Both the position numbers and the translations under genes were made by a program. The notes below the pieces were generated by a model that saw only the letters and a list, made by a program, of their open reading frames with translations, had not been told where the DNA came from and did no database searches. From Aquincola tertiaricarbonis (GTDB lineage: Bacteria > Pseudomonadota > Gammaproteobacteria > Burkholderiales > Burkholderiaceae_C): a stretch of 64,000 nt of DNA. The stretch is taken from contig NZ_JZUE01000009.1 of NCBI RefSeq assembly GCF_000969605.1, positions 1 through 64,000 on the forward strand, read 5' to 3'. Position 1 is the first letter of the stretch. Each line of letters opens with the position of its first letter. Shown here one piece after another: positions 26,854 to 38,523 of this stretch.

Positions 26854-27375
26854 TCAATCTTCGAGGATCGACCGCAGCATCCAGGCCGATTGCTCGTGCA
26901 CCGTCAGGCGCTGGGTCAGCAGGTCGGCGGTGGGCTCGTCGCTGGCGCCGTCGGCGATGGGGAACACGCTGCGGGCAGTGCGGGCCACGGCCTCATGGCC
27001 TTCGACCAGGATGCGCACCATCTCCATCGCGTTGGGCGGCGTGCCCGGCGCGTCCTTCAGCGAGGTGAGGGCGCCGTACTGCGCATAGGAGCCCGGAGCC
27101 GGGTGGCCCAGCGAGCGGATGCGTTCGGCGATGGGGTCGACCGCGTTCCACAGCTCGGTGTACTGGGTCATGAACATCGCGTGCAGCGAATTGAACATCG
27201 GCCCGGTGACGTTCCAGTGGAAGTTGTGCGTGGTGAGGTACAGCGTGTAGGTATCGGCCAGCAGGCGCGACAGGCCGCCGGCGATGGCGGCGCGGTCCTC
27301 CGGGCTGATGCCGATGTGGATCACCGGCGCGCTCACCGCGGGAAGCGACTTGTCCTTGCCCTTGTTCTTGCTCAT
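26854..27375 (-). CDS. dps: DNA starvation/stationary-phase protection protein Dps
   Basis: Ferritin-like dodecamer that oxidises and stores iron and shields DNA. Length 173 aa. Ferroxidase residues appear in [17 protein letters not shown] and [17 protein letters not shown]; a Lys-rich N-terminus ([10 protein letters not shown]) is suitable for DNA contact. It lies 55 nt downstream of oxyR on the same strand, consistent with OxyR control of peroxide defence. A clear AGGAG site and an upstream TACAGT box suggest its own promoter as well. Confidence 0.93.
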   Translation of the reverse strand: MSKNKGKDKSLPAVSAPVIHIGISPEDRAAIAGGLSRLLADTYTLYLTTHNFHWNVTGPMFNSLHAMFMTQYTELWNAVDPIAERIRSLGHPAPGSYAQYGALTSLKDAPGTPPNAMEMVRILVEGHEAVARTARSVFPIADGASDEPTADLLTQRLTVHEQSAWMLRSILED

Positions 27376-27430
27376 TCGGTCGACTCCTGTGAATGTTCGA
27401 GACGACTGTAGCGCAGGGCTTGGCGTCCCT

Positions 27431-28354
27431 TCAGGCCGTCAGGCGCTCCACGCCGTCCAGCTGGCAGGCATACACCGCATTGCGCAGCGCCGCGATGGCT
27501 TCGTAGCGCGTGAAGGTGCGCCGCCAGGCCAGCACCACGCGCCGCGTGGGCACCGGCGGCTCGAAGGGCACGTAGGTCACCAGCCCCGAGGATTCCTTGG
27601 GCACCGACAGCTGCGGCACCACCGTCACGCCCATGCCGGAGGCCACCATGTGCTTGATGGTCTCCAGCGAACTGCCCTCGAAGCTCTTGCGAATGCCCTC
27701 GGCGTCGCTGGAGAAGCGCGCGTACTCCGGGCACACCTCCAGCACATGGTCGCGGAAGCAATGGCCGGTGCCCAGCAGCAGCATCGTCTCGCGCTTGAGC
27801 TCGTCGGCGCCCACCGCCGGCCGCTTGGCGAGCGCATGGCCCTTGGGCACGGCGATCATGAACGGCTCGTCGTACAGCGGCGCGATGGCCAGGCCGGTGT
27901 CGGGGAACGGCTCGGCCATGATGGCGCAGTCGAGTTCGCCGGTGCGCAGCATGTCCACCAGCTTGCTGGTGAAGTTCTCCTGCAGGATCAGCGGCATCTG
28001 CGGCGTCATCTCGATGGCGTGGCGCACCAGCTCCGGCAGCAGGTAGGGGCCGATCGTGTAGATGATGCCCAGCTTGAGCGGGCCGTTCAGCGGGTCCTTG
28101 CCGCGCTTGGCGATGTCCTTGATGGCAGCGGCCTGCTCGATCACCGATTGCGCCTGCCGCACGATGGCCTCGCCCAGCGGCGTGACGCTCACCTCGTTGG
28201 TGCCGCGCTCGAAGAGCTTGACGTCCAGCTCCTCCTCCAGCTTCTTGATCGCCACCGACAGCGTGGGCTGCGACACGAAGCAGGCTTCGGCCGCACGCCC
28301 GAAATGCTTCTCGCGGGCCACGGCGACGATGTAGCGCAGTTCGGTCAAGGTCAT
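27431..28354 (-). CDS. oxyR: Hydrogen-peroxide-sensing regulator OxyR
   Basis: LysR-type activator, 307 aa. The N-terminal winged HTH is [24 protein letters not shown]. The redox pair is Cys199 and Cys208 ([12 protein letters not shown]), the same numbering as E. coli OxyR, so this is a true peroxide switch and not a generic LysR protein. It follows recG and precedes dps. ATG 28354 is preceded 6 nt upstream by GACAAT. Confidence 0.95.
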   Translation of the reverse strand: MTLTELRYIVAVAREKHFGRAAEACFVSQPTLSVAIKKLEEELDVKLFERGTNEVSVTPLGEAIVRQAQSVIEQAAAIKDIAKRGKDPLNGPLKLGIIYTIGPYLLPELVRHAIEMTPQMPLILQENFTSKLVDMLRTGELDCAIMAEPFPDTGLAIAPLYDEPFMIAVPKGHALAKRPAVGADELKRETMLLLGTGHCFRDHVLEVCPEYARFSSDAEGIRKSFEGSSLETIKHMVASGMGVTVVPQLSVPKESSGLVTYVPFEPPVPTRRVVLAWRRTFTRYEAIAALRNAVYACQLDGVERLTA

Positions 28355-28360
28355 GCAGAC

Positions 28361-28366
28361 ATTGTC
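28361..28366 (-). promoter_or_regulatory. -10 box 6 nt before oxyR
   Basis: GACAAT, GTCTGC, then ATG. A GTTACA hexamer lies 18 nt upstream as a possible -35. It gives oxyR a promoter separate from recG and probably a leaderless message. Confidence 0.45.
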
Positions 28367-28401
28367 GGCAAATGCCGGGCCTTGTGTAACGCGGGGGCCG
28401 A

Positions 28402-30477
28402 TCAGGCCTTCAGGTATTCCGCCCGCGTGGCCAGCCAGCGCTCCAGGTGCGCGCGGGCGGCGGCGGGGTGGCGCTCGAACAGCAGCGCCGCGGCGTCGCG
28501 GGCATGGGCCAGCAGCGGCGCGTCCTGCGCCAGGTCGGCAAAGCGCAGCAGCGCATCGCCGCTCTGGCGCGCGCCCATGAACTCGCCCGGGCCGCGGATC
28601 TCCAGGTCGAGCCGGGCGATCTCGAAGCCGTCGTTGGTCGAGGCCATGGCCTTCAACCGCGCCTTGCCCGAGGGCGACAGCGGGGCCGTGTACAGCAGCA
28701 CGCAGATGCTGGCCACCGCGCCGCGCCCCACGCGCCCGCGCAGCTGGTGCAGCTGCGACAGGCCGAAGCGCTCGGCATGCTCGATCACCATCAGGCTGGC
28801 GTTGGGCACGTCCACGCCCACCTCGATGACGGTGGTGGCCACCAGCACCTGCATGCGGCCGGCGCTGAACTCGGCCATCACCGCGGCCTTGTCCGCCGCC
28901 GCCATGCGGCCGTGCAGCAGGCCCACGCTGCGGCCGGGCAGCGCGGCGCACAGTTCGGCATGGGTCTCGGTGGCATTGCGCAGGTCCAGCGCTTCGGATT
29001 CCTCGATCAGCGGGCACACCCAGTACACCTGCCGGCCGGCGGCCACCTCGTCGGCGATGCGGGCGATGACCTCGTCGCGCCGGCCGTCGGCGAACACCTT
29101 GGTCAGCACCGGCGTGCGGCCGGGCGGCAGCTCGTCGATGGTGCTCACCGCCAGGTCGGCGAAGTAGGTCATGGCCAGCGTGCGCGGGATGGGCGTGGCG
29201 CTCATCATCAGCAGGTGCGGCTCCAGGGCCGCGGCTTCGAGCTTGTCGCGCAGCGCCAGCCGCTGTGCCACGCCGAAGCGGTGCTGCTCGTCGACGATGG
29301 CCAGGCCCAGGCGATGGAACAGCACGTCGTCCTGGATCACCGCATGGGTGCCGACGACGAGGCCCGCCTCGCCGGACGCGACCATCTCCACCATCTGCGT
29401 GCGTGCCTTGCCCTTGCGGCTGCCGCTCAGCCAGGCCACGCGCACGCCCAGCGGCTCCAGCCACTGCACCAGCTTGCGGAAGTGCTGCTCGGCCAGCAGC
29501 TCGGTGGGCGCCATCAGCGCGCACTGCCAGCCCGCGCCGATGGCCACCGCGGCGGCCAGCGCGGCCACCACCGTCTTGCCCGATCCGACGTCGCCCTGCA
29601 GCAGCCGGTGCATCGGCTGCGGGCGGGCCAGGTCGGCGGCGATCTCCTCGCACACGCGCTGCTGGGCGCCGGTGAGCACGAAGGGCAGCGCGGCCAGCAG
29701 CTGCTCGGGCAGGCCGCCGGGCGTGGCGTGCAGCACGGGCGCCTCCAGCTTGGCCCGCTCGCGCTTGGCTTCCAGCTGGCTGAGCTGCTGGGCCAGCAGC
29801 TCCTCGAACTTCAGCCGCTCCCATGCGGGATGGGTGCGGTCCTCCAGCGCCGCGATCGGCGTCTGCGGCGTGGGGTGGTGCAGCAGCTGCAGCGCTTCCT
29901 TAAGGCTGGGCAGGCCGGGTGGCAGCACCTCGGGCGGCAGTACCTCGCCCAGCGCGGCGCGCTGCAGCCCGCTGGCCACCGCCTTGCGCAGGTAGGCCTG
30001 CGGCAGCTGGGCGCTGGCCGGGTACACCGGCGTCATCGCCTGCGCCAGCGGGGTGTCGGCGGTCACGGCCTTGACGGCGGGGTGCACCATCTCCTTGCCG
30101 AAGAAGCCCACCCGCAGCTCGCCGCGCACCCGCACGCGCTGGCCCTCGGGCATGGCCTTCTGCTGCGAGGGGTAGAAGTGGATGAAGCGCAGCGTCAGCT
30201 CGCCAGTGTCGTCGGCGATGCGCACGATGAGCTGGCGCCGCGGGCGGGTCTCGATGCGGTGCTCCAGTACCACGCCCTCCACCTGCACCGTGCCGCCTTC
30301 GCGGGCCTGGGCGATGGGGATGTTGCGGGTCTCGTCCTCGTAGCGCAGGGGCAGGTGCAGCGCCAGGTCGATGTCGCGCACCAGGCCCAGCTTGTGCATG
30401 GCGCGCTGCGGCGCCGAAAGCGTCGGGGCCGCGCGTGGGGCTGTCTCTTTCGTCGCACGATCGGCGGCTGGGCGCAT
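28402..30477 (-). CDS. recG: ATP-dependent DNA helicase RecG
   Basis: Superfamily 2 helicase that remodels stalled forks and Holliday junctions. Length 691 aa. N-terminal wedge/OB domain, then Walker A GDVGSGKT, Walker B-type [20 protein letters not shown], the QxxGRxGR motif (QLRGRVGRG) and the C-terminal TRG region ([11 protein letters not shown]). The N-terminus is shorter than in E. coli ([10 protein letters not shown]...). It is divergent from queA. Confidence 0.96.
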   Translation of the reverse strand: MRPAADRATKETAPRAAPTLSAPQRAMHKLGLVRDIDLALHLPLRYEDETRNIPIAQAREGGTVQVEGVVLEHRIETRPRRQLIVRIADDTGELTLRFIHFYPSQQKAMPEGQRVRVRGELRVGFFGKEMVHPAVKAVTADTPLAQAMTPVYPASAQLPQAYLRKAVASGLQRAALGEVLPPEVLPPGLPSLKEALQLLHHPTPQTPIAALEDRTHPAWERLKFEELLAQQLSQLEAKRERAKLEAPVLHATPGGLPEQLLAALPFVLTGAQQRVCEEIAADLARPQPMHRLLQGDVGSGKTVVAALAAAVAIGAGWQCALMAPTELLAEQHFRKLVQWLEPLGVRVAWLSGSRKGKARTQMVEMVASGEAGLVVGTHAVIQDDVLFHRLGLAIVDEQHRFGVAQRLALRDKLEAAALEPHLLMMSATPIPRTLAMTYFADLAVSTIDELPPGRTPVLTKVFADGRRDEVIARIADEVAAGRQVYWVCPLIEESEALDLRNATETHAELCAALPGRSVGLLHGRMAAADKAAVMAEFSAGRMQVLVATTVIEVGVDVPNASLMVIEHAERFGLSQLHQLRGRVGRGAVASICVLLYTAPLSPSGKARLKAMASTNDGFEIARLDLEIRGPGEFMGARQSGDALLRFADLAQDAPLLAHARDAAALLFERHPAAARAHLERWLATRAEYLKA

Positions 30478-30483
30478 GGAACA

Positions 30484-30489
30484 ATTGTG
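30484..30489 (-). promoter_or_regulatory. -10-like box 6 nt before recG
   Basis: CACAAT, TGTTCC, then the recG ATG. The box sits in a palindrome ACAATTGT inside the 52-nt recG/queA gap. Confidence 0.38.
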
Positions 30490-30529
30490 CCGTCACGCAC
30501 TCTCTTCAGGCCGGTCAAGCCTGCAGCCC

Positions 30530-32760
<2,231 letters not shown>

Positions 32761-32763
32761 CGG

Positions 32764-32781
32764 CGGCGGCCTGCGCCGCCG
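32764..32781. terminator. Bidirectional hairpin between tgt and the CPBP gene
   Basis: CGGCGGC/GCCGCCG stem with a 4-nt loop sits in the 27-nt convergent gap. No U run on either strand. Confidence 0.35.
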
Positions 32782-32787
32782 GGCCCT

Positions 32788-33462
32788 TCACCAGAACTGC
32801 CAGTTCCCGGTCATCACCACCCAGATGCCCAGCACGCCGTTGGTCACCGCGTGGGCGATGACCGGCACCCACAGCTTGCCGGTGCGCACGTACAGCAGCG
32901 CATAGGCCAGCCCGGCCACGATGGCCGCCAGCCACAGCGTGTGCGCGAGCATGAACACGAAGGTGGATAGCACGATGGCCTTCAGGCCCACCCGGGCCGG
33001 CGGCACCGCTTCGAACTGCGGCTGCTGCAGCCAGCGCATCAGGTAGGAGCGCCAGAACAGCTCCTCCATCAGCGGCACCAGCAGCGCCGCCCCGATCCAG
33101 CGCACCCCGATGAGCGGCAGGTCCAGGCTGCCGTCGGCGCGCACCGGCACGAAGGCGGCGCTGGGCTCGCCCAGCACCATCCACGGCGCGTCCAGCACGA
33201 TCCACAGGCCGAACACCGCCAGCCCCACCAAGACGGCCAGCGCCGTCTCGCCGGCGCCGGGCCAGGTTTGGCGCGCCAGCTCGCCGTACTCGCGGCGGAA
33301 ATACAGCAGCAGCGCGCCGACGGCCACTACCGTCAGGCCGTAGATCCAGCGGGTGTCGAAGCCGCCGTCGGCTTCGGCGGGCAGGGCGCCACGGAGGGCG
33401 AGCAGCACCATGAACAGTGCAAAGGGAGCGATGCGGGCAAGGGCGGCGCGGCTGAGCGTCAT
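32788..33462 (-). CDS. CPBP-family intramembrane protease, CAAX-protease-related (exosortase-associated type)
   Basis: 224 residues, about 7 spans. The three CPBP/Abi motifs are intact: EELFWR (Glu133, Glu134, Arg138), FMLAH (His174) and HAVTN (His204, Asn208), the glutamyl/metal site of Rce1-like proteases. The pattern LLVPLMEELFWRSYLMR with a C-terminal GNWQFW resembles the CAAX-related family that accompanies PEP-CTERM/exosortase systems; that assignment is from memory. ATG 33462 is used; a GTG 20 codons upstream is the alternative. It is divergent from the N-acyl amino acid synthase gene. Confidence 0.78.
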   Translation of the reverse strand: MTLSRAALARIAPFALFMVLLALRGALPAEADGGFDTRWIYGLTVVAVGALLLYFRREYGELARQTWPGAGETALAVLVGLAVFGLWIVLDAPWMVLGEPSAAFVPVRADGSLDLPLIGVRWIGAALLVPLMEELFWRSYLMRWLQQPQFEAVPPARVGLKAIVLSTFVFMLAHTLWLAAIVAGLAYALLYVRTGKLWVPVIAHAVTNGVLGIWVVMTGNWQFW

Positions 33463-33785
33463 GTTCCTGTCGAGGTGGCGAGGTAGCGTCGGAGTATCCG
33501 GACCCCCCATGACAGGCCGCACGCTCGAATGGGTGGAAACGGGGCCGCAACGATGTGGAAGCGCGTTGTCCCGATTGTTTTTGAAACAGTGGGTGTCAAT
33601 ATTTCATGGAGCCTTGGCGTTTGTTACAACGCTGGACTGTGCAGTAGTTCCTGAATGCGCAAGGCTTGCGGACCGTTGTTCGCTTTCGCTGCGAACGATT
33701 TCGCGCTTTGGCGCGGCGCTTGTTCCTCAACTCTTGCTACAGCTTCATGGCTGTGCTCGGGTGAGAATTGACCTAATAAACCAAT
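33463..33785. other. AT-richer divergent intergenic region
   Basis: 323 nt between two divergent starts hold no convincing gene. The part from about 33570 to 33790 is clearly less GC-rich than the surroundings. It contains several short T runs, scattered TTGTT/TTGTTAC words and a TTGACCTAATAA stretch at about 33770 close to the synthase start, but no promoter with good spacing. An ATG at 33784 is out of frame with the synthase and stops at once. Confidence 0.5.
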
Positions 33786-34571
33786 GTGGGGTGGGGGGTG
33801 AACTTGAGACCCGGCACGAGAGACGCGTCCAACACGATCATCGGTGCGACGTTTGAGCCGCACCGCGTGGCCAATGTGGGCGTGGAGGCGAAGCCTGACG
33901 GTGCGCGTCCGCGGCTGTTCAAGATCCGCGGCGCCGACTCCCATGGCCAGCGCAGCTCGGCGAACATCCTCATCAAGCGGCGCTATGCGTGGCGGGGCTA
34001 CCAGAACGCCGGACTGCCCGACCAGCAGACGCCCAACCGCATCACGCTGACGGCCACCGACCACGACGCCATCATCGGCACCATCACCGTGGGGCTGGAC
34101 GGGCCGGAGGGCCTGCATGCCGAAGACACCTTCGGCCCGGAAGTGGATGCTTTGCGTGCGAATGGCCACCGCATCTGCGAATTCACCAAGCTGGCGATGG
34201 ATCCGGTGGCAGGTGCCAAGCAGGTGCTGGCATCTTTATTTCACGTCGCATATATCGTTGCTTATCGATTCAAAGGATTTGATACCTTATTGATCGAAGT
34301 GAACCCGCGGCATGTGAATTATTACACCCGGATGTTGGGTTGCAAGGTGCTGGGCGAAGAGCGGATCAACAAGCGCGTCGATGCGCCCGCCGTTTTGCTG
34401 CACCTGGATTTTGGTTACACGCTGCAGCAAATCGCCAGGTTTGGCGGCCAGCCGGAGTTGTCGGCCAGCGAACGTTCGCTGTATCCGTTTTCGTTTTCGC
34501 TGGCGGAGGAGGCGGGCATCATCAGCCGGCTGCAGAAGTCGAACTGGTCGACCGAAGGGTTCAACCGCTAG
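33786..34571 (+). CDS. N-acyl amino acid synthase, FeeM-like (GNAT fold)
   Basis: 261 residues resembling FeeM-type long-chain N-acyl amino acid synthases, which acylate amino acids using acyl carrier protein. Visible blocks are NRITLTATDHDAIIGTITVGLD, ICEFTKLAMD, LASLFHVAYIVAYRF, LIEVNPRHVNYYTRMLG, APAVLLHLDF and RSLYPFSFSLAEEAGI. Related proteins are often encoded with PEP-CTERM/exosortase genes. The start is uncertain: GTG 33786 is used, GTG 33798 and TTG 33804 are possible, none with a good ribosome site. Codons at 34225-34335 are unusually AT-rich (TTA, TTT, TAT), suggesting foreign origin. Confidence 0.78.
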   Translation: MGWGVNLRPGTRDASNTIIGATFEPHRVANVGVEAKPDGARPRLFKIRGADSHGQRSSANILIKRRYAWRGYQNAGLPDQQTPNRITLTATDHDAIIGTITVGLDGPEGLHAEDTFGPEVDALRANGHRICEFTKLAMDPVAGAKQVLASLFHVAYIVAYRFKGFDTLLIEVNPRHVNYYTRMLGCKVLGEERINKRVDAPAVLLHLDFGYTLQQIARFGGQPELSASERSLYPFSFSLAEEAGIISRLQKSNWSTEGFNR

Positions 34572-34604
34572 GCGCGTGGGCCGCTTTGGCGGCGCGCTGC
34601 GCCG

Positions 34605-35549
34605 TCAGATGTCGAAGCTGGCGCCGGCGCTGGACTGCAGCGCTTGCTCCACCACCGCGCGGCCCAGTGGCGCCGCGAAGGTCTCGATGAAGGCATAGGC
34701 GTAGTCGCGCAGGAAGCTGCCGCGGCGCACGGCCAGCCGCGTCATGTTGGCGGCGAACAGGTGACGCGCGTCGATCGCCGTGAGGTGCCGGTCGCGGTCC
34801 TCGTCATAGGCGATGGCCGCCACGATGCCCACGCCCAACCCCAGTTCCACGTAGGTCTTGATGACGTCGGCGTCCATTGCAGTGAGCACCACCTGCGGCG
34901 ACAGCCCGTGGCGGGCAAAGGCCTCGTCGATGTGGCCGCGGCCGGTGTAGCCGGCTTCGTACGTCACCAGCGGATGGGCGGCCAGGCTCTGCAGCGTGAG
35001 CGCGCCGCCTTCGGCCAGCGGATGGCCGGGCGGGGTGATGACCACGTGCGTCCAGCGGTAGCACGGCAGCGCCACCAGTTCGTCGTACTGCGTCAGGGCC
35101 TCCGTGGCCACGCCGATGTCGGCGCTGCCGTCCAGCAGCATCTGCGCCACCTGCTGTGGCGAGCCCTGGTGCATGTGCAGCGTGACGTCGGGGTGGCTGC
35201 GGCGGAAGTCGCGCACCGCCGTCGGCAGCGCATAGCGTGCCTGGGAGTGCGTGGCCGCGATGGTGAGCGTGCCGCGGCCGGCCCGGGCGAAGTCCTCGCC
35301 GGCGCGGCGCAGGTTGTCGGCTTCCAGCAGCATGCGCTCGACGATGGGCAGCACGGTGGCGCCCGGCGCCGTCAGCCCGGTCAGGCGCTTGCCGGCACGC
35401 ACGAACAGCTCGATGCCCAGCTCTTCCTCCAGCTCACGGATCTGCCGGCTGACGCCGGGCTGTGAGGTGTGGAGGGCTTCGGCCACCGAGGTGAGGTTGA
35501 ACCCCTGGCGGACGGTTTCCCGAACGGATCGCAACTGCTGGAAGTTCAA
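34605..35549 (-). CDS. cysB: LysR-type sulfur regulator CysB
   Basis: 314 aa, CysB subgroup: MNFQQLRSVRETVRQGFNLTSVAEALHTSQPGVSRQ matches the CysB HTH pattern, and the sensor domain has THSQARYALP, HQGSPQQVAQMLL, YRWTHVVITPPGHPL and GIVAAIAYD. CysB activates sulfate and cysteine genes with N-acetylserine as inducer. No cys structural gene is nearby. It is downstream of mnmA, a sulfur-transfer gene; the shared sulfur theme may be coincidence. AT-rich repeats upstream are likely autoregulatory sites. Confidence 0.92.
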   Translation of the reverse strand: MNFQQLRSVRETVRQGFNLTSVAEALHTSQPGVSRQIRELEEELGIELFVRAGKRLTGLTAPGATVLPIVERMLLEADNLRRAGEDFARAGRGTLTIAATHSQARYALPTAVRDFRRSHPDVTLHMHQGSPQQVAQMLLDGSADIGVATEALTQYDELVALPCYRWTHVVITPPGHPLAEGGALTLQSLAAHPLVTYEAGYTGRGHIDEAFARHGLSPQVVLTAMDADVIKTYVELGLGVGIVAAIAYDEDRDRHLTAIDARHLFAANMTRLAVRRGSFLRDYAYAFIETFAAPLGRAVVEQALQSSAGASFDI

Positions 35550-35594
35550 GGGCGGACGCTCGCTGATGAGAGCGCCGCATTTTGTTGCTCGCTT

Positions 35595-35648
35595 TTATGC
35601 GTAAGAACTACTTATTGCGCTTATGCATAGTTGCCAGGCGAATAAGCG
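35595..35648 (-). promoter_or_regulatory. Repeated TTAT-core sites upstream of cysB
   Basis: This AT-rich stretch has TTATGCG (35595), TTATTGCG (35612) and TTATGCAT (35621) in one orientation, plus an inverted pair CGCTTAT (35618-35624) and ATAAGCG (35642-35648) with a 17-nt spacer. It lies 46-99 nt before the cysB ATG, a normal position for LysR-family binding and autoregulation. Confidence 0.5.
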
Positions 35649-35649
35649 G

Positions 35650-36756
35650 TTACGCCGCGGAGGCGATCACGCCGCCACCCAGGCACACCTCGCCGTCGTA
35701 CAACACCGCCGACTGGCCCGGCGTCACCGCCCATTGCGGCTGGTCGAACTGCAGCGCGAAGCGGCCGTCGGCCTGCGCCACGAAGCGGCAGGCGGCGTCG
35801 CTCTGCCGGTAGCGGGTCTTGGCGGCACAGGCTTGCACCGCGGGCGGAGTGCCGGCGATCCAGCTGGTGTCGTCCGCGGTGAGCGCAGGCGATTGCAGCC
35901 ACGGGTGCTCGTGGCCCTGCACCACCACCAGCACGTTGCGCTGCAGGTCCTTGCGGGCCACGTACCACGGCGCATGCTCGCCCTGCGGACCCTGCGCCGA
36001 CTTGATGCCGCCAATGCCCAGGCCCTGGCGCTGGCCCAGGGTGTAGAAGCTCAGGCCCACATGCTTGCCCACTGCCTTGCCGTTCTCGTCCTCGATGCGG
36101 CCGGGCTCATGCTTCAGGTAGCGGTTCAGGAATTCGCGGAACGGCCGCTCGCCGATGAAGCAGATGCCGGTGGAGTCCTTCTTCCGGGCGTTGGGCAGGC
36201 CGATCTGCTCCGCGATGCGGCGTACCTCCGTCTTGTGCAGCTCGCCCACCGGAAACAGCGTCCGGCTGAGCTGCGACTGCGTCAGCCGATGCAGGAAGTA
36301 GCTCTGGTCCTTGGCCGGGTCCAGGCCCTTGAGCAGCTCGAAGCGGCCGTCCACCTCGCGCACGCGGGCGTAGTGGCCGGTGGCGATCTTCTCGGCGCCC
36401 AGCCGCATCGCATGGTCGAGGAAGGCCTTGAACTTGATCTCGGCATTGCACAGCACGTCGGGGTTGGGCGTGCGGCCGGCGCCGTATTCGCGCAGGAACT
36501 CGGCGAACACGCGGTCCTTGTACTCGGCCGCGAAGTTGACGTGCTCCAGCTCGATGCCGATCACGTCGGCCACCGAGGCGGCATCCAGGAAGTCCTGGCG
36601 CGAACTGCAGAACTCGCTGTCGTCGTCGTCTTCCCAGTTCTTCATGAAGATGCCGACGACGTCGTGCCCCTGCTGCTTGAGCAGCCAGGCGGTCACGGCC
36701 GAATCCACTCCGCCGGACAGGCCGACCACCACGCGCTGCTTGTTCCTTGTTTCCAT
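35650..36756 (-). CDS. mnmA: tRNA-specific 2-thiouridylase MnmA
   Basis: Forms 2-thiouridine at U34 of Lys, Glu and Gln tRNAs using persulfide sulfur. Length 368 aa. PP-loop [22 protein letters not shown], the catalytic Cys in [12 protein letters not shown] and the persulfide Cys in [33 protein letters not shown] 36756 gives the family start [16 protein letters not shown]. It follows the Nudix gene by 26 nt, the same nudJ-mnmA order as in E. coli. Confidence 0.96.
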   Translation of the reverse strand: METRNKQRVVVGLSGGVDSAVTAWLLKQQGHDVVGIFMKNWEDDDDSEFCSSRQDFLDAASVADVIGIELEHVNFAAEYKDRVFAEFLREYGAGRTPNPDVLCNAEIKFKAFLDHAMRLGAEKIATGHYARVREVDGRFELLKGLDPAKDQSYFLHRLTQSQLSRTLFPVGELHKTEVRRIAEQIGLPNARKKDSTGICFIGERPFREFLNRYLKHEPGRIEDENGKAVGKHVGLSFYTLGQRQGLGIGGIKSAQGPQGEHAPWYVARKDLQRNVLVVVQGHEHPWLQSPALTADDTSWIAGTPPAVQACAAKTRYRQSDAACRFVAQADGRFALQFDQPQWAVTPGQSAVLYDGEVCLGGGVIASAA

Positions 36757-36762
36757 CGCGCG

Positions 36763-36768
36763 ATTGTC
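36763..36768 (-). promoter_or_regulatory. -10-like box 6 nt before mnmA
   Basis: GACAAT, CGCGCG, then ATG. It lies in the 26-nt nudJ-mnmA gap and could give mnmA its own leaderless transcript. Confidence 0.38.
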
Positions 36769-36782
36769 CCGCGCGATGGATT

Positions 36783-37277
36783 TCAGCGTTTGACCTCGGG
36801 CGCAAACACCGTGGGGTCGACGGTGAGCAGGTCCAGCGGATAGCGCTTGCCGGCCAGGTGGTCGTCCAGGCAGCGCAGCAGCAGCGGGCTGCGGTGCGGC
36901 ACGGCGCTGGCACGGATCTCGTCGGGGGTCATCCACACCGTGCGCAGGATGCCTTCGTCCAGCACCCAGCCGGGCGCAGGCTCGCTGGCGGTGCCGGCAA
37001 AGGCGATGCGCAGGTAGGTGACGTCTTCCCCGGTGGCCGGCCGGTGGAAGCGCGAGAGGTACACGCCCAGCACATGCTGCGGCTGGAAGCTGCAGCCGGT
37101 TTCCTCCAGCGTCTCGCGGATCACGCCCTGCAGCGGCGACTCGCCGGGCTCCAGGTGGCCGGCCGGGTTGTTCAGCCGGACACCCTCGCTGGTTTCCTCT
37201 TCGATCATCAGGTAGCGGCCTTCGTGTTCGATCACGGCGGCCACCGTCACGCTGAGCTGGCATCGGTCATACGGCAT
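36783..37277 (-). CDS. nudJ: Nudix hydrolase, NudJ-like
   Basis: 164 aa with one Nudix box, [23 protein letters not shown] (G-x5-E-x7-RE-x2-EE-x-G pattern). NudJ of E. coli hydrolyses thiamine-pyrimidine and nucleoside di/triphosphates. The YMIEEET-like [19 protein letters not shown] lead-in is typical. ATG 37277 gives [18 protein letters not shown]; longer upstream extensions lack family similarity. Substrate unproven. Confidence 0.88.
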   Translation of the reverse strand: MPYDRCQLSVTVAAVIEHEGRYLMIEEETSEGVRLNNPAGHLEPGESPLQGVIRETLEETGCSFQPQHVLGVYLSRFHRPATGEDVTYLRIAFAGTASEPAPGWVLDEGILRTVWMTPDEIRASAVPHRSPLLLRCLDDHLAGKRYPLDLLTVDPTVFAPEVKR

Positions 37278-37283
37278 CGGCGG

Positions 37284-37289
37284 ATGGTA
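37284..37289 (-). promoter_or_regulatory. -10-like box 6 nt before nudJ
   Basis: TACCAT, CCGCCG, then ATG, with no Shine-Dalgarno. Same geometry as mnmA, recG and oxyR. Confidence 0.35.
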
Positions 37290-37389
37290 GCGGCGGGCAG
37301 GCGGCCTTGCCCGGCCCGCGTGAACCATGACACGGATGGCAAGGGAACTTGTGTAAGCTGCCCCGCAACATCGCAGAGGAGGAGAACCC

Positions 37390-38505
37390 ATGCTCATCGG
37401 CGTTCCGCTCGAGACGGCCGCGGGGGAAACCCGCGTGGCCGTGACCCCCGAGACGGCCAAGAAACTGAAGGCGCAGGGCCACGAGGTGCGGGTGCAGTCG
37501 GGCGCCGGCCTGGCCGCCAGCGCCACCGACGAGGCCTACGTCGCCGCCGGCGCCGACATCACCGACCGCGCGGGCGCCTTTTCCGCCGACCTGGTGCTCA
37601 AGGTGCGCTCGCCCTCGGCGGACGAGCTGGCGCTGATGAAGCCCGGTACCGCGCTGGTGGGCATGCTCAATCCCTTCGACCGCGACAACCTGGCCGCGCT
37701 GGCCACGGCCGGCATCACCAGCTTCGCGCTGGAAGCCGCGCCGCGCACCACACGCGCCCAGAGCATGGACGTGCTGTCCAGCCAGGCCAACATCGCCGGC
37801 TACAAGGCCGTGATGATCGCGGCGGACAAGTACCAGCGGCTGTTCCCGATGCTGATGACCGCGGCCGGCACCATCAAGGCCGCGCGTGTCGTGGTGCTGG
37901 GCGTGGGCGTGGCTGGCCTGCAGGCCATCGCCACCGCCAAGCGGCTGGGCGCCGTCATCGAGGCCAGCGACGTGCGGCCCGCGGTGAAGGAGCAGGTGGA
38001 GTCGCTGGGCGCCAAGTTCATCGACGTGTCCTACGACACGCCCGAGGAGAAGGAAGCCGCGCAAGGCGTGGGCGGCTACGCCAAGCCGATGCCGCAGAGC
38101 TGGCTCGACCGGCAGAAGGTGGAAGTGGCCAAGCGCGTGGCACAGGCCGACATCGTCATCACCACGGCATTGATCCCGGGCCGGCCCGCGCCCGTGCTGG
38201 TCACCGAGGACATGGTGCGCAGCATGAAGCCCGGCTCGGTCATCGTCGACCTCGCCGCGCCGGCCGGCGGCAACTGCCCGCTGACCGTGCCCGGCCGCAC
38301 CGTGGTGCAGCACGGCGTCACCCTGGTGGGCGAGACCAACCTGCCCGCGCTGGTGGCCGCCGATTCCAGCAGCCTGTACGCCCGCAACGTGCTCGACTTC
38401 CTGAAGCTGGTGCTGCCCAAGGAGGGCGGCTTCCAGGTGCCGATGGACGACGACATCGTGGCCGCCTGCCTCATGACGCAGGCTGGCGACATCAAGCGCA
38501 AGTAG
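37390..38505 (+). CDS. pntAA: NAD(P) transhydrogenase subunit alpha, soluble part (PntAA)
   Basis: NAD(H)-binding domain I of the proton-translocating transhydrogenase. Length 371 aa, like the separate alpha-1 subunit of Rhodospirillum and not the fused E. coli PntA. Motifs include MLIGVPLETAAGETRVAVTPET, RTTRAQSMDVLSSQANIAGYKAV, the Rossmann loop VVVLGVGVAGLQAIATAKRLGA and VDLAAPAGGNCPLT. A strong AGAGGAGGAG ribosome site precedes the ATG. First of a three-gene operon. Confidence 0.96.
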   Translation: MLIGVPLETAAGETRVAVTPETAKKLKAQGHEVRVQSGAGLAASATDEAYVAAGADITDRAGAFSADLVLKVRSPSADELALMKPGTALVGMLNPFDRDNLAALATAGITSFALEAAPRTTRAQSMDVLSSQANIAGYKAVMIAADKYQRLFPMLMTAAGTIKAARVVVLGVGVAGLQAIATAKRLGAVIEASDVRPAVKEQVESLGAKFIDVSYDTPEEKEAAQGVGGYAKPMPQSWLDRQKVEVAKRVAQADIVITTALIPGRPAPVLVTEDMVRSMKPGSVIVDLAAPAGGNCPLTVPGRTVVQHGVTLVGETNLPALVAADSSSLYARNVLDFLKLVLPKEGGFQVPMDDDIVAACLMTQAGDIKRK

Positions 38506-38523
38506 GCAAGGGAAGGATCAGCC

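Noticed and set aside
33784-33801. ATG at 33784 as the start of the acyl synthase
   Set aside because: It is out of frame with the synthase and hits TGA after five codons.
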